A stretch of 64,000 bases of DNA, taken from Suillus spraguei. Taxonomy: Eukaryota > Basidiomycota > Agaricomycetes > Boletales > Suillaceae. Position 1 is the stretch's first letter; each line of letters starts with the position of its first letter. The notes beneath the pieces were generated by a model. The model made no database searches, was not told where the DNA came from, and worked only from the letters and a program-made list of their open reading frames with translations. Below are positions 21,800-32,037 of this stretch, one piece after another. The stretch spans positions 1 through 64,000 of the forward strand of contig JABCPU010000088.1 of the NCBI GenBank assembly GCA_016800925.1, written 5' to 3'. The translations under genes and the position numbers were made by a program.

Positions 21800-23272
21800 T
21801 CATATATTGCTATTGGCATCATAGATGGGATCATAGTCGTCATAGTTAGCAATGTCCTCGTCAGCAGCACTTCCCCCTAGCATATAAGCTGCTTCTTCTT
21901 CCGCTATGGTCCTTGCTCATCGACCTGCCTTTTTTCGTCGACGATTAATAAGATACTGCTCCCACCTACGGAGTGCATCATAAAATCCATCGTCCTTCCA
22001 AGTAAGTGTAAACAGGGGATCTCCAAGACGCTGAGGGCAGTAGATAGATAGATGAGTAGGGGCGTGTCATAGACAAATTTGGCACTGATAGTCGAGGCAA
22101 TTCTTTTGCCAATGTCCAATGATGCCACAGAATCGGCATTTCATATTTTTGTCAGTGTTGGAGGTAGACATATGTAATGGTGACGGTGAAATAATGGGTT
22201 TAGGGCTAGTGGATCTGGCATGCTTCTTCCCTTTCTGGCGTGTCATGCGTTTTAAGGCGAAGGCATTGTTTCGTCTGAGCTGTGCCTGTTGTTTACTGGT
22301 GAGTGTGTACGCGGATGATGGGAGGTCAGGAGTGGTCCCTCGTTCAGCAACTGCAAGAAGTTCGTCAGAGGAGGAAGGGGAGGTAATGCCGAAGTCTTTT
22401 ACTAAGACTGGCAAGATAGGATCCATTGGACCAAATGATGATGGAATGGACATGGGGGGATGAATATGAAGGTCACGAAGTCGAGGACCAAGTGCTACCA
22501 ACTCAGCGACCGGAATTCCTAATACTTTCGCAGCTTCACACTGCTCTTCTGTACAGGGCTCGTACAGCCATGCGGGGTGATCGTGGGAGACTATAACAGG
22601 GGGTGATGAGGTTGATTGTTCGATAGGAGATGGGGTTCGTGGAGAGGCGAGGTCGGCTTGTGTTTGTTGTAACTCGGTAATGGCTTCTTCAACTAGGTTT
22701 CTGGCTGTTCTTGTTTCAATGACTGATTGCTGAATGGTTTCGATGACTGCGTTGGTGAGCTGTCCAATTTCCTGGACAGCAGTACATAAGCCAGTAAAGG
22801 CATCAAGATTAGAATAAATGCGCAAGGAAGAGGGTGGAGGGACAGGAAGTGAGTCCGTATCTCTTTGCAGAGAGGGAGGTCGAGCAACACCTGCTTGGCG
22901 TTCAGCCACGATGTGAATAGCTTCTTCAACATCGCTCTTAAAAGAACGGGGAAGCAATAACATTGCATAAGAACGAATACGTTTTTGAAGATGTAAGATT
23001 CGCTGGCGGTAGGTGATTTCCATGGTTTGATTGATGTTAGTTTCAATGAGGGCGGCGGTGTGGATGATGTTGACAAGGAGTAAGGCAGGGAAGGCGCCTC
23101 TTGTGGTGAGTATTGTCTCAATTTCGAGAGCATGTCCTTCACATAGAAGGGCGGCTTCAATGTAAGAGGTGTTGTTGATTTCGGTGGCAAGGGTTCTGTA
23201 GTTTTCTGCGTCGGAGTCAGAGTCATTGTTGGCAATGGTGACAGTGGTGATGTATGCAGTGGGGAAGGACAT
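21800..23272 (-). CDS. Extra zinc-knuckle protein in env position (element A), with in-frame stops
   Basis: The ORF starts at 23,272 (MSFPTAYITTVTIAN), 57 nt after the pol stop. It is open for 401 aa to a TGA at 22,067, then continues in the same frame (HAPTHLSIYCPQRLGDPLFT...WKDDGFYDALRRWEQYL), through a second TGA, to an acidic tail ending DYDPIYDANSNI and a stop at 21,800. Residues 1-220 are helical and Leu/Glu-rich. A Pro/Ser-rich linker follows (about 215-345), then a basic stretch, then a CCHC knuckle (CRFCGIIGHWQKNC) near residue 385. It lies on the same strand as pol, between the chromodomain and the polypurine tract, where env genes sit in other Gypsy elements. It has no signal peptide or membrane segment, so it is not an envelope. 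A nucleic-acid-binding, Gag-like role is inference. Element B has a collinear copy of nearly identical length. Confidence 0.75.
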
Positions 23273-23668
23273 TTCGAAATGGTGTTAGTTGATCAAGTGC
23301 TTTGTGCGATCTGATTGACTGAAGAATAGTCAGAGAGAGTGTTGCTTCTTATAAGCATTCAGGATTCGAGCGGAGTTCTTCAAGTTCCTTTCTGGGAGCC
23401 ACTCGTTATCTCCTGATGAATATCCTTTCCAGGAAACAAGATAGCGTTGGCGAATGCCGGTTCCTTTGTGAGAAAGAATTGCTTCCACTTCGTATTCTTC
23501 TTCTTCTTCAATGATGTCAGGTGGTGGTTCGGGGAAGTTCGGACCATGTATGTCTGTTTCATTATAGGACAATAAGACAGAAGCATGGAAGGTGGGATGG
23601 ATCTTCCATTGTGGAGGGAGTTTGAGTGTGAATGTGATAGGCGATAAGACATCAATGATCGGGAAAGG

Positions 23669-25266
23669 TGTTACGACCATGCACAACCAGAGATTAGTAA
23701 GAAGTCCTGGTCTTACATGGGGTTGTACCGGAGGGTTGTAAAGTCAAAGGGGCTTGGCCTCAGCTCGTACGCTGTGCCCCTTACCCGAGTATGTGCCCTT
23801 AATTTCAGATGAAGTCCAAGGGAGAGTTCTGGTGAAGTCCGGATGGAGGGTCTGGACAAACTCTAAGGCAGGATAGCTCGACAGAGCTCCGATGGACTTC
23901 CGGATGAGCGTGGGAATGCGCCGGAACTATTTCTGGAAGGTAGGGAGTAATGGTAACACTACTGGAGCAAGCTCCAAGTAGAACGGATGAAGGATGGACC
24001 GCTGGACAAAGTCCAGGGCAGGATAGGAGCAGAGCTCCGGAGGGAAAGATGATCCATAGATGTCAGAGGATAGGATAGGATGGATTCGGAGGACTAGGGG
24101 TCCGAAGGTCCAGAGCTCAGAGGAGCGGAGGAGCGGAGGAGCGGAGGGAGCGGAGGAGCGGAGGAGCGGAGGAGCGGAGGAGCGGAGGAGCGGAGGAGCG
24201 GAGGAGCGGAGGGAGCGGAGGAGCGGAGGAGCGGAGGAGCGGAGGAGCGGAGGAGCGGAGGAGCGGAGGAGCGGAGGAGCGGAGGAGCGGAGGAGCGGAG
24301 GAGCGGAGGAGCGGAGGAGCGGAGGAGCGGAGGGAGCGGAGGAGCGGAGGAGCGGAGGAGCGGAGGAGCGGAGGAGCGGAGGAGCGGAGGGAGCGGGGAG
24401 GAGCGGATGATCGGATGATCGGATGAGCATAGCTCTGTGGATCTTAGAGGAAGTGTTGGCTACTAGAGAGGAGTAGGTCCGGATATGGTGTAGAGATATG
24501 TAGTATAGACTACTCTGGACAAGGTCCGGAATAGAAACAGACAGTATAAGACTACCAAAGGTAGAGTTGGAGGTGAAACAGATGATAGACGGAGATGGAT
24601 GAAGTCCAAAAGATTATAGGACATAGGATCAAAGCTCCGGCCTAGGGAGTGATCCCATAGGCCTGAGTCGGAAGCTTACAAGGGCCAGAGCCCAAGTGCA
24701 AGAACAGAAACGGAGTTATATAGACATGATAACAGGATACAGAGTAATCAAAGGAATATACAGAAGTAGGAACAATGAATCAGACTGAGGTCTGCAGGAG
24801 TTGTACTACAAGTTCATATACTGTAGGTAGCATGCCAGAAGGCAAGTAAGGATAGTCCGAGGCTATGTTTGAGGCATTGCGGAACACAAGGCTATGAACT
24901 CGGAAATAAGACTTGTACGAAATATCTTATCAAGACGGAAGTCAAGATAACCGAAAGCCGGACACAGGTATTAACCTAAAAGGAGTAATGCGCAGGTGCG
25001 CGGGAATAGTTTCAGATATGAGCATGGATTGGATATGGACACAGATTGGATATGGACATGGATTGGATATGAACACAGATCAGATGGGTGGATCAGATCG
25101 GATGGATGGACTGAGTCGGATATGGATATGGATTAGATATGGATGGATATTGATTGGAGTGGATGGGTGGATTGGATATGTGAGCTGGATTGGATAGGTG
25201 GACTAGGATGTATGGATTGGGTGTCCAGATGTCCATGGATCAGACCTGAATGTACGGTATATGACA
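23669..25266 (+). mobile_element. Solo LTR (family L), 1,598 bp, inserted in chromovirus A pol
   Basis: TGTTACGACCATGCACAACC...GTATATGACA is flanked by AAAGG at 23,664-23,668 and at 25,267-25,271. Element B, which lacks the insert, shows the empty site (gggaaaggtccgtacc near 32,371). The LTR contains an expanded 8-bp microsatellite (24,118-24,402) and a ggatatgga/gattgg tandem zone (about 25,020-25,200). It defines the ends of family L seen at 7,229-8,091 and 11,568-12,215. Confidence 0.9.
24118..24402 (+). repeat. GCGGAGGA octamer microsatellite
   Basis: About 35 uninterrupted or near-uninterrupted copies of gcggagga, with occasional extra g. Because 8 is not a multiple of 3, both strands show open frames of period-8 peptides, which are artefacts. 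Confidence 0.95.
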
Positions 25267-28200
25267 AAAGGTCCGTATCGCTTCGGCGCAAGTTTCCGCG
25301 ATGGAAGTTTGAGTCTAAGATTAGTGGCAGATAGCCAGACCTTATCCCCGATCTTCCAAGGAATGTACTTCTCTCCTTGGGATCGTTCGGCCATTGTCTG
25401 CATCGCAATGTTATGGCAGGCGATTGCCTCTTCTCTTATCTTCTGCAGAGATCGTACTCGATCTTCTGCTGCAGGGACGGATGAGTCGGGGATCAGGTGA
25501 GGGATGGCACGTGGTTCGTATCCCATCATGAGATAGAAAGGTGATGCATTCCTTGCATCATGTTTTCGGTGGTTGTGGACGAATTCAGCGATTGGTAGGT
25601 GTTCTATCCAATCTTCGGGGTTGTTACGGCAATAGATGTGTAGATATGTTTCAAGTTCTTGATTAAGCCTCTCAGTTTGACCATCAGTCTGAGGGTGATA
25701 AGCCATGGATGGGGCAATGACATAGTCGAGAAGTCAGGCAAGCTCCTTAGAGAAGCGAGATAGGAATTGCGGGCCTCGATCCGAGATGACTTTGTCATGG
25801 AGTCCAAATTGATGGTAAACTTTTTCAAGAATAGTTTAGCAATGCCTTTGGAAGTGACAGTTTTCAAACAAGGGATAATAATTACCCCCTTTGTAAGGCC
25901 ATGGTCTACCACGACCATAATACTGTCAAAGCCCCCAGAGACAGGGAGGTCGGTGATGAGATCGACAGAGATATGAGAAAAGGGACGAGTTGCAGATGAC
26001 GGAATCGGGGCAAGTGGAGGTCGGATCGGATGCATATCTGCCTTCATTTGCTGACAAAGGGCACAACCCTCTACGTATTTCTGAATATAAGAGCCCATAG
26101 CGGGCCACCAGGCTTCCCTTTTGACGAGTTCTTCAGTTTTGAATCTACCAGGATGTCCCACAGTGAGGTGATCATGATACCGTTTCAGGATATCGGGACG
26201 GTGTGCTGGTGGAATGTAAGCACGATTCTTGAAATAGAGGATGTTCTCCTCTATCTTCCAGTCAGAGAGTGCCGATTTCATAGGCGGAAGGCATATGCCG
26301 TCAAGGGCATCAGATGTGGTTTTGAAGACAGGGTCGTCAAGGGGGTCAGAGGATGACAAAACATCCTGCAAGTCAGTGTCAATAAGACAAACGAATAGAG
26401 CATCAGGGAGAAGGGTCTGGTCCTCATTATTGTCTTTGCCAGAATCATAGTCAGGCCGGCGAGATAGCGCATCAGGTACTGCCAATTTGGTACCCGCAAT
26501 GTGATGTAGTTCAATGTCATAAATAGACAAAATCAGTTGCCAACGTGCTTGGCGATGGGTAAGTTTTTGCGCACTTCTAAAGTATAGAAGATTCTTGTGG
26601 TCGGTGAATACCAGGATGGGGTGTGGATTTCCTTCAAGATAATGACGCCATTCAGTTAATGCCCAGATTACGGCAAGGAGTTCCCGATCAAAGATTTGGT
26701 AATTGCGTTCAGCGGGGTTCAAAGACTGTGAGAGGTATGCGCATGGGTGATAAACACCATTCTCATCGGTCTGCAGGAGAACTCCGCCAGTTGCTACAAG
26801 TGAAGTGTCGGTAGCAATAGCAAATTGTCGGGAAGGATCAGGGTTATGGAGTACCGGTTGGGATGTGAAGCGTCGTTTCAGTTCTTTGAAGGTGTCCATA
26901 CACTCAGTTGACCAGTCAAAGACCTTATCTTTTTTTGTTAAGTCGATAAGGGGTCAGGTGATATCAGAATAATGGGAAATGAACGTGCGGTAGAAGTTGC
27001 AAAAGCCGAGGAATGACTGGACATCTTTTACAGATCTCGGCACTGGCCAGTCGGCGATTCCCTTGGTTTTGGCAGTATCCATAGCAACTTGTCCAGGGCG
27101 AATTATCATTCCGAGGTATTCCACTTCTTCTGCATCGAAGGTGCATTTCTCTGGTTTTAGGAACAAATGCTCCTTTTGTATTTTCATCAAAACCCATCTG
27201 GTTCGTTTGCGGTGTTCTGCCATTGTTGTAGAGAAAATTAGGATATCGTCCATGTAGATAACCATCCATCCTTCGTTGATTTCCTGCTGGAAGGTAGATT
27301 CATGTATGCTTGGAAAGTTGCCAGGGAATTGCGAAGGCCAAAGAACATGATGTTCAGTTCAAAGAGGCCGAATTCCGTAGTAAAAGCAGCTTTCCAGGAT
27401 CGTCGGGATGGATGCGAATATTATTATAACCAGACCGAATATCCATTTTCGTAAAGAACTGTGCGTTGTGAAGGCATGTGACGAGGGAAATAGGAAGTGG
27501 GAGTGGGTAAGTGTTTTTGACTGTCCAATCATTGATGTAGTGATAATCTTGACAGGGGCGCAATTCTCCACTCTTCTCTCCCACAAAGAAGAAACCACTA
27601 GCTTGGGGTGATTTCGATTCTGAGATGAAACCTTTCGCAACATTTTCATCGATAAATGTTTTGACGGCAGCGCGTTCTTTTTCCGATAGTGGATAAACCT
27701 TAGACGTGCGAGGGATAAAACCGGGTTTAGTATCGATCCGATGATCAATGCCAGGGCGTTCGGGAGGTAATTTGTTCAATCTGTCTTTAGCAAAGACATC
27801 CGCAAAGTCATGCAAGTATTCCGGGACCAATTCTTCAAAGGATTTCTTTTTCTTTTCCTTTTCATCCATAGCGAATTCTTGAGCTTTATTACTGTATTTC
27901 AGAGGGGGAAGGGAGATTGTGGAGTAGTTGGGAAGTTGTTCGAGTCGGGAGGTTCCATCACATGTGAGGGGTGTATCCATGGATACTTCTTCGATAATTC
28001 TCATATTAACTCCATCCGTGTCATATTCCACGAGGAATTCTCCATCTCCGAGCTCATAAGAGGAAATATTGTGTACTTCTGGTGCATGCCAGACATCTTG
28101 CATAGTGTTGAATTGATCATCATCCTCTGTTGGAATTAACAAGGGCACGGATTCTTCTTCATCGGGGATTTCCTCTATTGAAGCTGAAGGAGTGTCTTGA

Positions 28201-29040
28201 AGAGTTTTCGGAGGGATGTAGAATTTGGATAACTTCAGTACGTTTGTATCACGTCCAGGGATTTCTTCTTCTGCTTTTCTCTTCCCATACTTCTGTTCTT
28301 CTATTGGCCGTTGCTCAATAGGTTCTGGTCTGGTCCGATGCTCAGGCTCGGATTCATTCTTGCATTTTTCTGCACGGGGAATTGGTGATACTGCTCGCGG
28401 CAGTTGTACATGGGGGTTGGAGTCTGTAGTGCGCGGCATGTGTACTTCGGTTCAGGATCTTTAGGGATAGGAGGAGTGATGAGGGGTTTCGGAAGTTGTG
28501 AGTGTTGCCATTTCTTAGGGTGGCAGTGGAAGGCCGGGGGCAACCCGTTCTTCTCCCGATCAATATCTATGTTGATTTCAATTTCATCTGATTTCGGTGT
28601 TTGAGGAAGGGCTAGTGTTTCAGCAGCCCAATCTATACTTGGATTCATTGCGCGTAACCACGGAATCCCTAGAAGGATTTGATCCCTTCTTCCTAGTTTA
28701 GTGATATTGAATTTTCCATACATGGTTCGTTCATCAATTTTGACCACTAGAAGACAGTAGTGAGTGATTGGTCCTCCTTTGATAAGAGTTCCATCTGCTG
28801 TGGTAACTCGAAATGGTGTTTTGAGTTTTCACCATGTGATCTGATGGAGTTTCACAAATTCTTCAGAAATAAATGTTCCTGCTGCGCAGGAGTCGATGAC
28901 GGCAGTGGTGTCAACGGATTTTAAACGAGTACGCGAGTGGAGGGTGATAGGGACACAAAGTTCTTTTCTTTCACCTACAGCACGTACAAGTCTTAGTAAT
29001 ACATTGGGAGAAACATATGTTGAATCTTTGTTTCTCCAAT

Positions 29041-29876
29041 TCAAAAATCCTCTATAATCCTCCCCATGGTTTCTTCGTCTTCTTCGTTCTTGACTTCAGC
29101 TTGTCGGAGCGGTGTCTTCTTCTTCCTTTCAGGACAGTTGTGAATACGATGTCCTGTCTTCTTGCATCCAAAGCATTGTCCCTTCTTCATGTATTCGGAT
29201 CTCTCCATGTCGGAGATTCGGTCTACTACCATTGCGTTGGGGTCACAATTGGGTATGTATCGCGCGTTTCCATAGTTCTTTTCTTCTGTTGCGGAGCATG
29301 ATGCATGCGTATCGCTTGAAGACGATGGTGGGAATTGTCAATGGAAACACATTGCAATACAACTTCATGGAATACTTCTGAGACATCTCCTGGTGCGAAA
29401 AGCTTGGTAAGGATACCCAAGTTTAGGCCATCTTGGAAGAATTAAATCTTGGTTGCATCATCGGTGATGCGGGCCTTGGCTGCAAGTGCCTCAAAGTCAG
29501 CGATGTAGGTATGGAGATCTCCACTTCCTTGTTTGAGGTCCCTGAGTTTTGTTAGTGCGGTTCCTTTGGTATCCACTGGTTCGAAGGCTTCTTTGAAGCT
29601 TTTCATAAAATCCAACAATGTTCTGTAACCAACTTTTTGTCCAGAGGTATCGGTTGATTGAGCATGATCAAGGAATTTCTCTTTCCAAGATTTGGTGTTT
29701 TTCTCAGTCATGAAGGATGTTATGAAAATGATCTTCTGCTTGTCGGTGGTGTAAAGTTTTTCGTTGATGTCGAAACACAGATTGCATGACTTGATGAATT
29801 CTCGAGAGTTGTCACGATCTCCATCAAATCTGGTTGGGAGACCGATTTTATATTCAAATTCTTTGGTGGTCATCAT
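29041..29876 (-). pseudogene. Gag of chromovirus A
   Basis: It starts at 29,876 (MMTTKEFEYKIGLPTRFDGD). A capsid-like Retrotrans_gag region follows (AREF-type block SREFIKSCNLCFDINE, then FITSFMTEKNTKSWKEKF, then LRDLKQGSGDLHTYIADFEA). A stop at about 29,442 interrupts it. The frame resumes as LGILTKLFAPGDVSEVFHEV and, after a frame change near 29,228, gives a CCHC knuckle CFGCKKTGHRIHNC at about 29,180 and a basic tail. It would package element RNA. At least two lesions make it non-functional. Confidence 0.8.
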
Positions 29877-30002
29877 GATGATGATTCATCTGGTGAGTTA
29901 TACTTTCTCGATGCTCACACGTGCTGTCTTGCTGTCCATTAGGGCTTATCAGGGTTCAGGGTCAAAGACTGGATAGTCGATGATCAGGGGACTTTAATCT
30001 TT

Positions 30003-30476
30003 TGTTATGAACTGGGGTGGCGTCTCCAGCGACAGTGAAAAGACACAGACAGTCTGCTGGGAAGTTCTATAATGTCCAGAAGAGGACAAGGTGAAGGTAC
30101 AAGGAATGCGTTCCGAGTACTATCAAGGGTTCAGCCTCAAAGACAAGTCTAAGAGGTTCTACGAGAATAGAGACTAAGGCTAAGGAGTGCTTAGACTTAG
30201 AGACGATTCAAGATGACTTAGGTTGGAGACCTAAGTGAAGGATATTCCAGGTAAAACCCAGTAAGATTAGAGTAAAGTATACAAGCATAGTACAACGTGC
30301 TTAAATAGGCCAATATGTGTGCACGGACCAAAAGAGACGTAAGAACGTATGTGCATATCCAAAGAAGGGAGGCAACTATAGTACAGATGCATTGAGCATA
30401 TGAGTCAGAGTCATGTTACGTAATATACAAAGTAAAGGAGATGAGAAAATGAATAGGGGTACATACGACTGTAACA
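30003..30476 (-). repeat. LTR shared by chromoviruses A (5') and B (3')
   Basis: 474 bp, TGTTATGAACTGGGG...GACTGTAACA on the plus strand. It lies 126 bp upstream of the gag of A. On its other side is the polypurine-tract complement (ttaccccctttt) of element B. One LTR therefore serves as the 5' end of A and the 3' end of B. Confidence 0.9.
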
Positions 30477-30508
30477 TTACCCCCTTTTTATATGTAAAGT
30501 CACCGACT

Positions 30509-31983
30509 TTACTCATCCTGATTAGCATAACAGATGGGATTGTCGCTATACTCATAGTCTTCATCAAGGAATGACCCACTCCTCATATACTCGGCTTCTT
30601 TAGCACCAGCACGTCGTTTAGAATCCTGCCTTTCTGCTGCTCGAATCCATTCATCGTCAAGCTGTTGTTCCCAAGAATGAAGTGTGTTGTAGAACCCATC
30701 ATCCTTCCAGGTTAAAGTGAACAGAGGAGTTCCGACTCATTGAGGACAGTAGATGGACAAGTGGGTGGGCGACCAATATCGACAGACCCCGCACTGGTAC
30801 TCCGCCAATTCTTCTGACAATGACAAGTAGTCCGCAGACGCGACATTTCATGTTTTCATCAGGGTTGGAGTGTGCTTTTCGAAGTGGAGTTGGGGCAACC
30901 ATGCGGCGGTGGGGGCTCGTAGAACGTGTGTGTTTCTTTCCTCATTTACGAGTAATGCATCTAAGGGCCGCTCGTTGCTAGAGTGGATATCATTGATTTG
31001 ATGATCATCGATGGTGTAAATGGAGGGTGCTGGCATTATGACAGCTGCAGCAATTAACTCGTCTCGGTCTGAAGATGTGGTGGGCCCTAGAGCTTCTACG
31101 AGGACGGGGATAGTAGAGTTGATAATGGGAGGAATGATCATAGGGGATGGATGTGGAGGTCTTTCAGCAGTTGACCGAGGCGTTAACTTCGACGGGCTCG
31201 TTATCTACTTCTTTTATCACACGATTCCTGAGCGCGATAATCTCAGCAAGCTCATTGTGTAGTGCATTATTTATGACCGCTTTTTTGTGCATGGCATGGC
31301 ATTCGGTGAATAGATGAGGAGGTTCTGTGTCCTCATCGAGTATGACGGTAGCATTGATTGGCGATGGCATAGGTTGCATTTCATAATGGTGGATGGCTCA
31401 ATTAAATGAGCTACCAGTCCTCTTGCTTCTCTAGAGTTGACTGTTGCCTCTTCAAGCTCCCCGATGATGGCATCAGCTGTGTTATTGGCTTCCTGAACAG
31501 CAGCGAGTAAGCCAGTAAGGGCAGCAATATTAGAACGAGTGCCCGAGTTGCGGGTGGAAGGAGCAGGAATTGGGAGTGGATCTCTTTGCGGAGAGCGAGG
31601 TCTCACCATGCCTGCTCGATGCTTGGCCACGATGTGAATAGCCATTTCAACATCAGCCTTAAAAGAATTGGGAAGGAGAAGCAGCCCGTAAGAGCGAATA
31701 CGTTTCTGGCAGTGTAAGATTTGTTGGCGGATAGCGTCATCTTGAACGTCGTGGCATATGGTTTCAATGAGGGCGGCTGTGCGAATGATGTTGGTGAGGA
31801 GGATAGTGACGAACGCATCCTTGCCGGTAAGGATCTTTTCAATCTCTGTTGCATGTCCAAGGCAGAGGAGGGCGGCTTCAACGAAGGAGTTTCTGTTGAT
31901 GTTCTGATGAGGTCAGCATAATGGTCAGTGGTGGTGTATGTTTCGTCAGTGATGGGGTGAATGTAAGCAGTGGGAAAGGACAT
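30509..31983 (-). pseudogene. Env-position zinc-knuckle ORF of element B, frameshifted
   Basis: It starts MSFPTAYIHPITDETYT at 31,983 and ends YANQDE before a TAA at 30,509, 1,475 bp against 1,473 bp in element A. Recognisable blocks in three frames include AIHIVAKHRAGMVRPRSPQR and LLAAVQEANNTADAIIGELE, and a damaged knuckle (MKCRVCGLL) near 30,850. Matching length and ends in both copies show this is a regular part of the element and not a chance frame. Confidence 0.75.
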
Positions 31984-32037
31984 TTCGAAAGGTGTTAGTG
32001 ATCAAGTGCTTATGCAATTTGATTGACTGAAGAATAA

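Larger units (their letters stand above)
23330..29040 (-). pseudogene. Pol of chromovirus A: protease, RT, RNase H, integrase, chromodomain
   Basis: From the right: aspartic protease around 28,900 (AVIDSCAAGTFISEEF, an unusual DSC in place of DSG/DTG). Next comes a long linker. RT follows from about 27,820 (LPPERPGIDHRIDTKPG, then FTKMDIRSGYNNIRI, then VIYMDDILIF at 27,257). RNase H is TDTSLVATGGVLLQ to ELHHIAGTKLAVPDALSRRP. The integrase HHCC finger is HDHLTVGHPGRF..CALCQQMK, and its DDE residues lie in [17 protein letters not shown] and [18 protein letters not shown]. The chromodomain is YEVEAILSHKGTGIRQRYLV then SWKGYSSGDNEWLPERNL, ending at 23,330. Damage includes a frameshift near 27,350, TGA stops near 26,954 and 25,735, a frame change near 25,780, and a 1.6-kb LTR inserted at 23,669. 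Confidence 0.9.
21291..30476 (-). mobile_element. Chromodomain Gypsy retrotransposon A (LTR to LTR)
   Basis: Minus-strand element: 5' LTR at 30,003-30,476, gag 29,041-29,876, pol 23,330-29,040 with a C-terminal chromodomain, an extra zinc-knuckle ORF at 21,800-23,272, a polypurine tract (aagggggtaa on the minus strand), and the 3' LTR at 21,291-21,766. It is about 9.2 kb including a 1.6-kb solo LTR inserted in pol. Several frameshifts and TGA stops show it is inactive. The domain order places it in the chromoviruses, whose integrase chromodomain targets heterochromatin. A similar element (B) abuts it and shares the 30,003 LTR. Confidence 0.9.

Noticed and set aside
23927..24430. Open frames on both strands encoding period-8 peptides (Pro/Leu/Arg/Ser and Glu/Arg/Ser/Gly repeats)
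   Set aside because: They are produced by the GCGGAGGA octamer microsatellite, which stays open in every frame. They lie inside a solo LTR.
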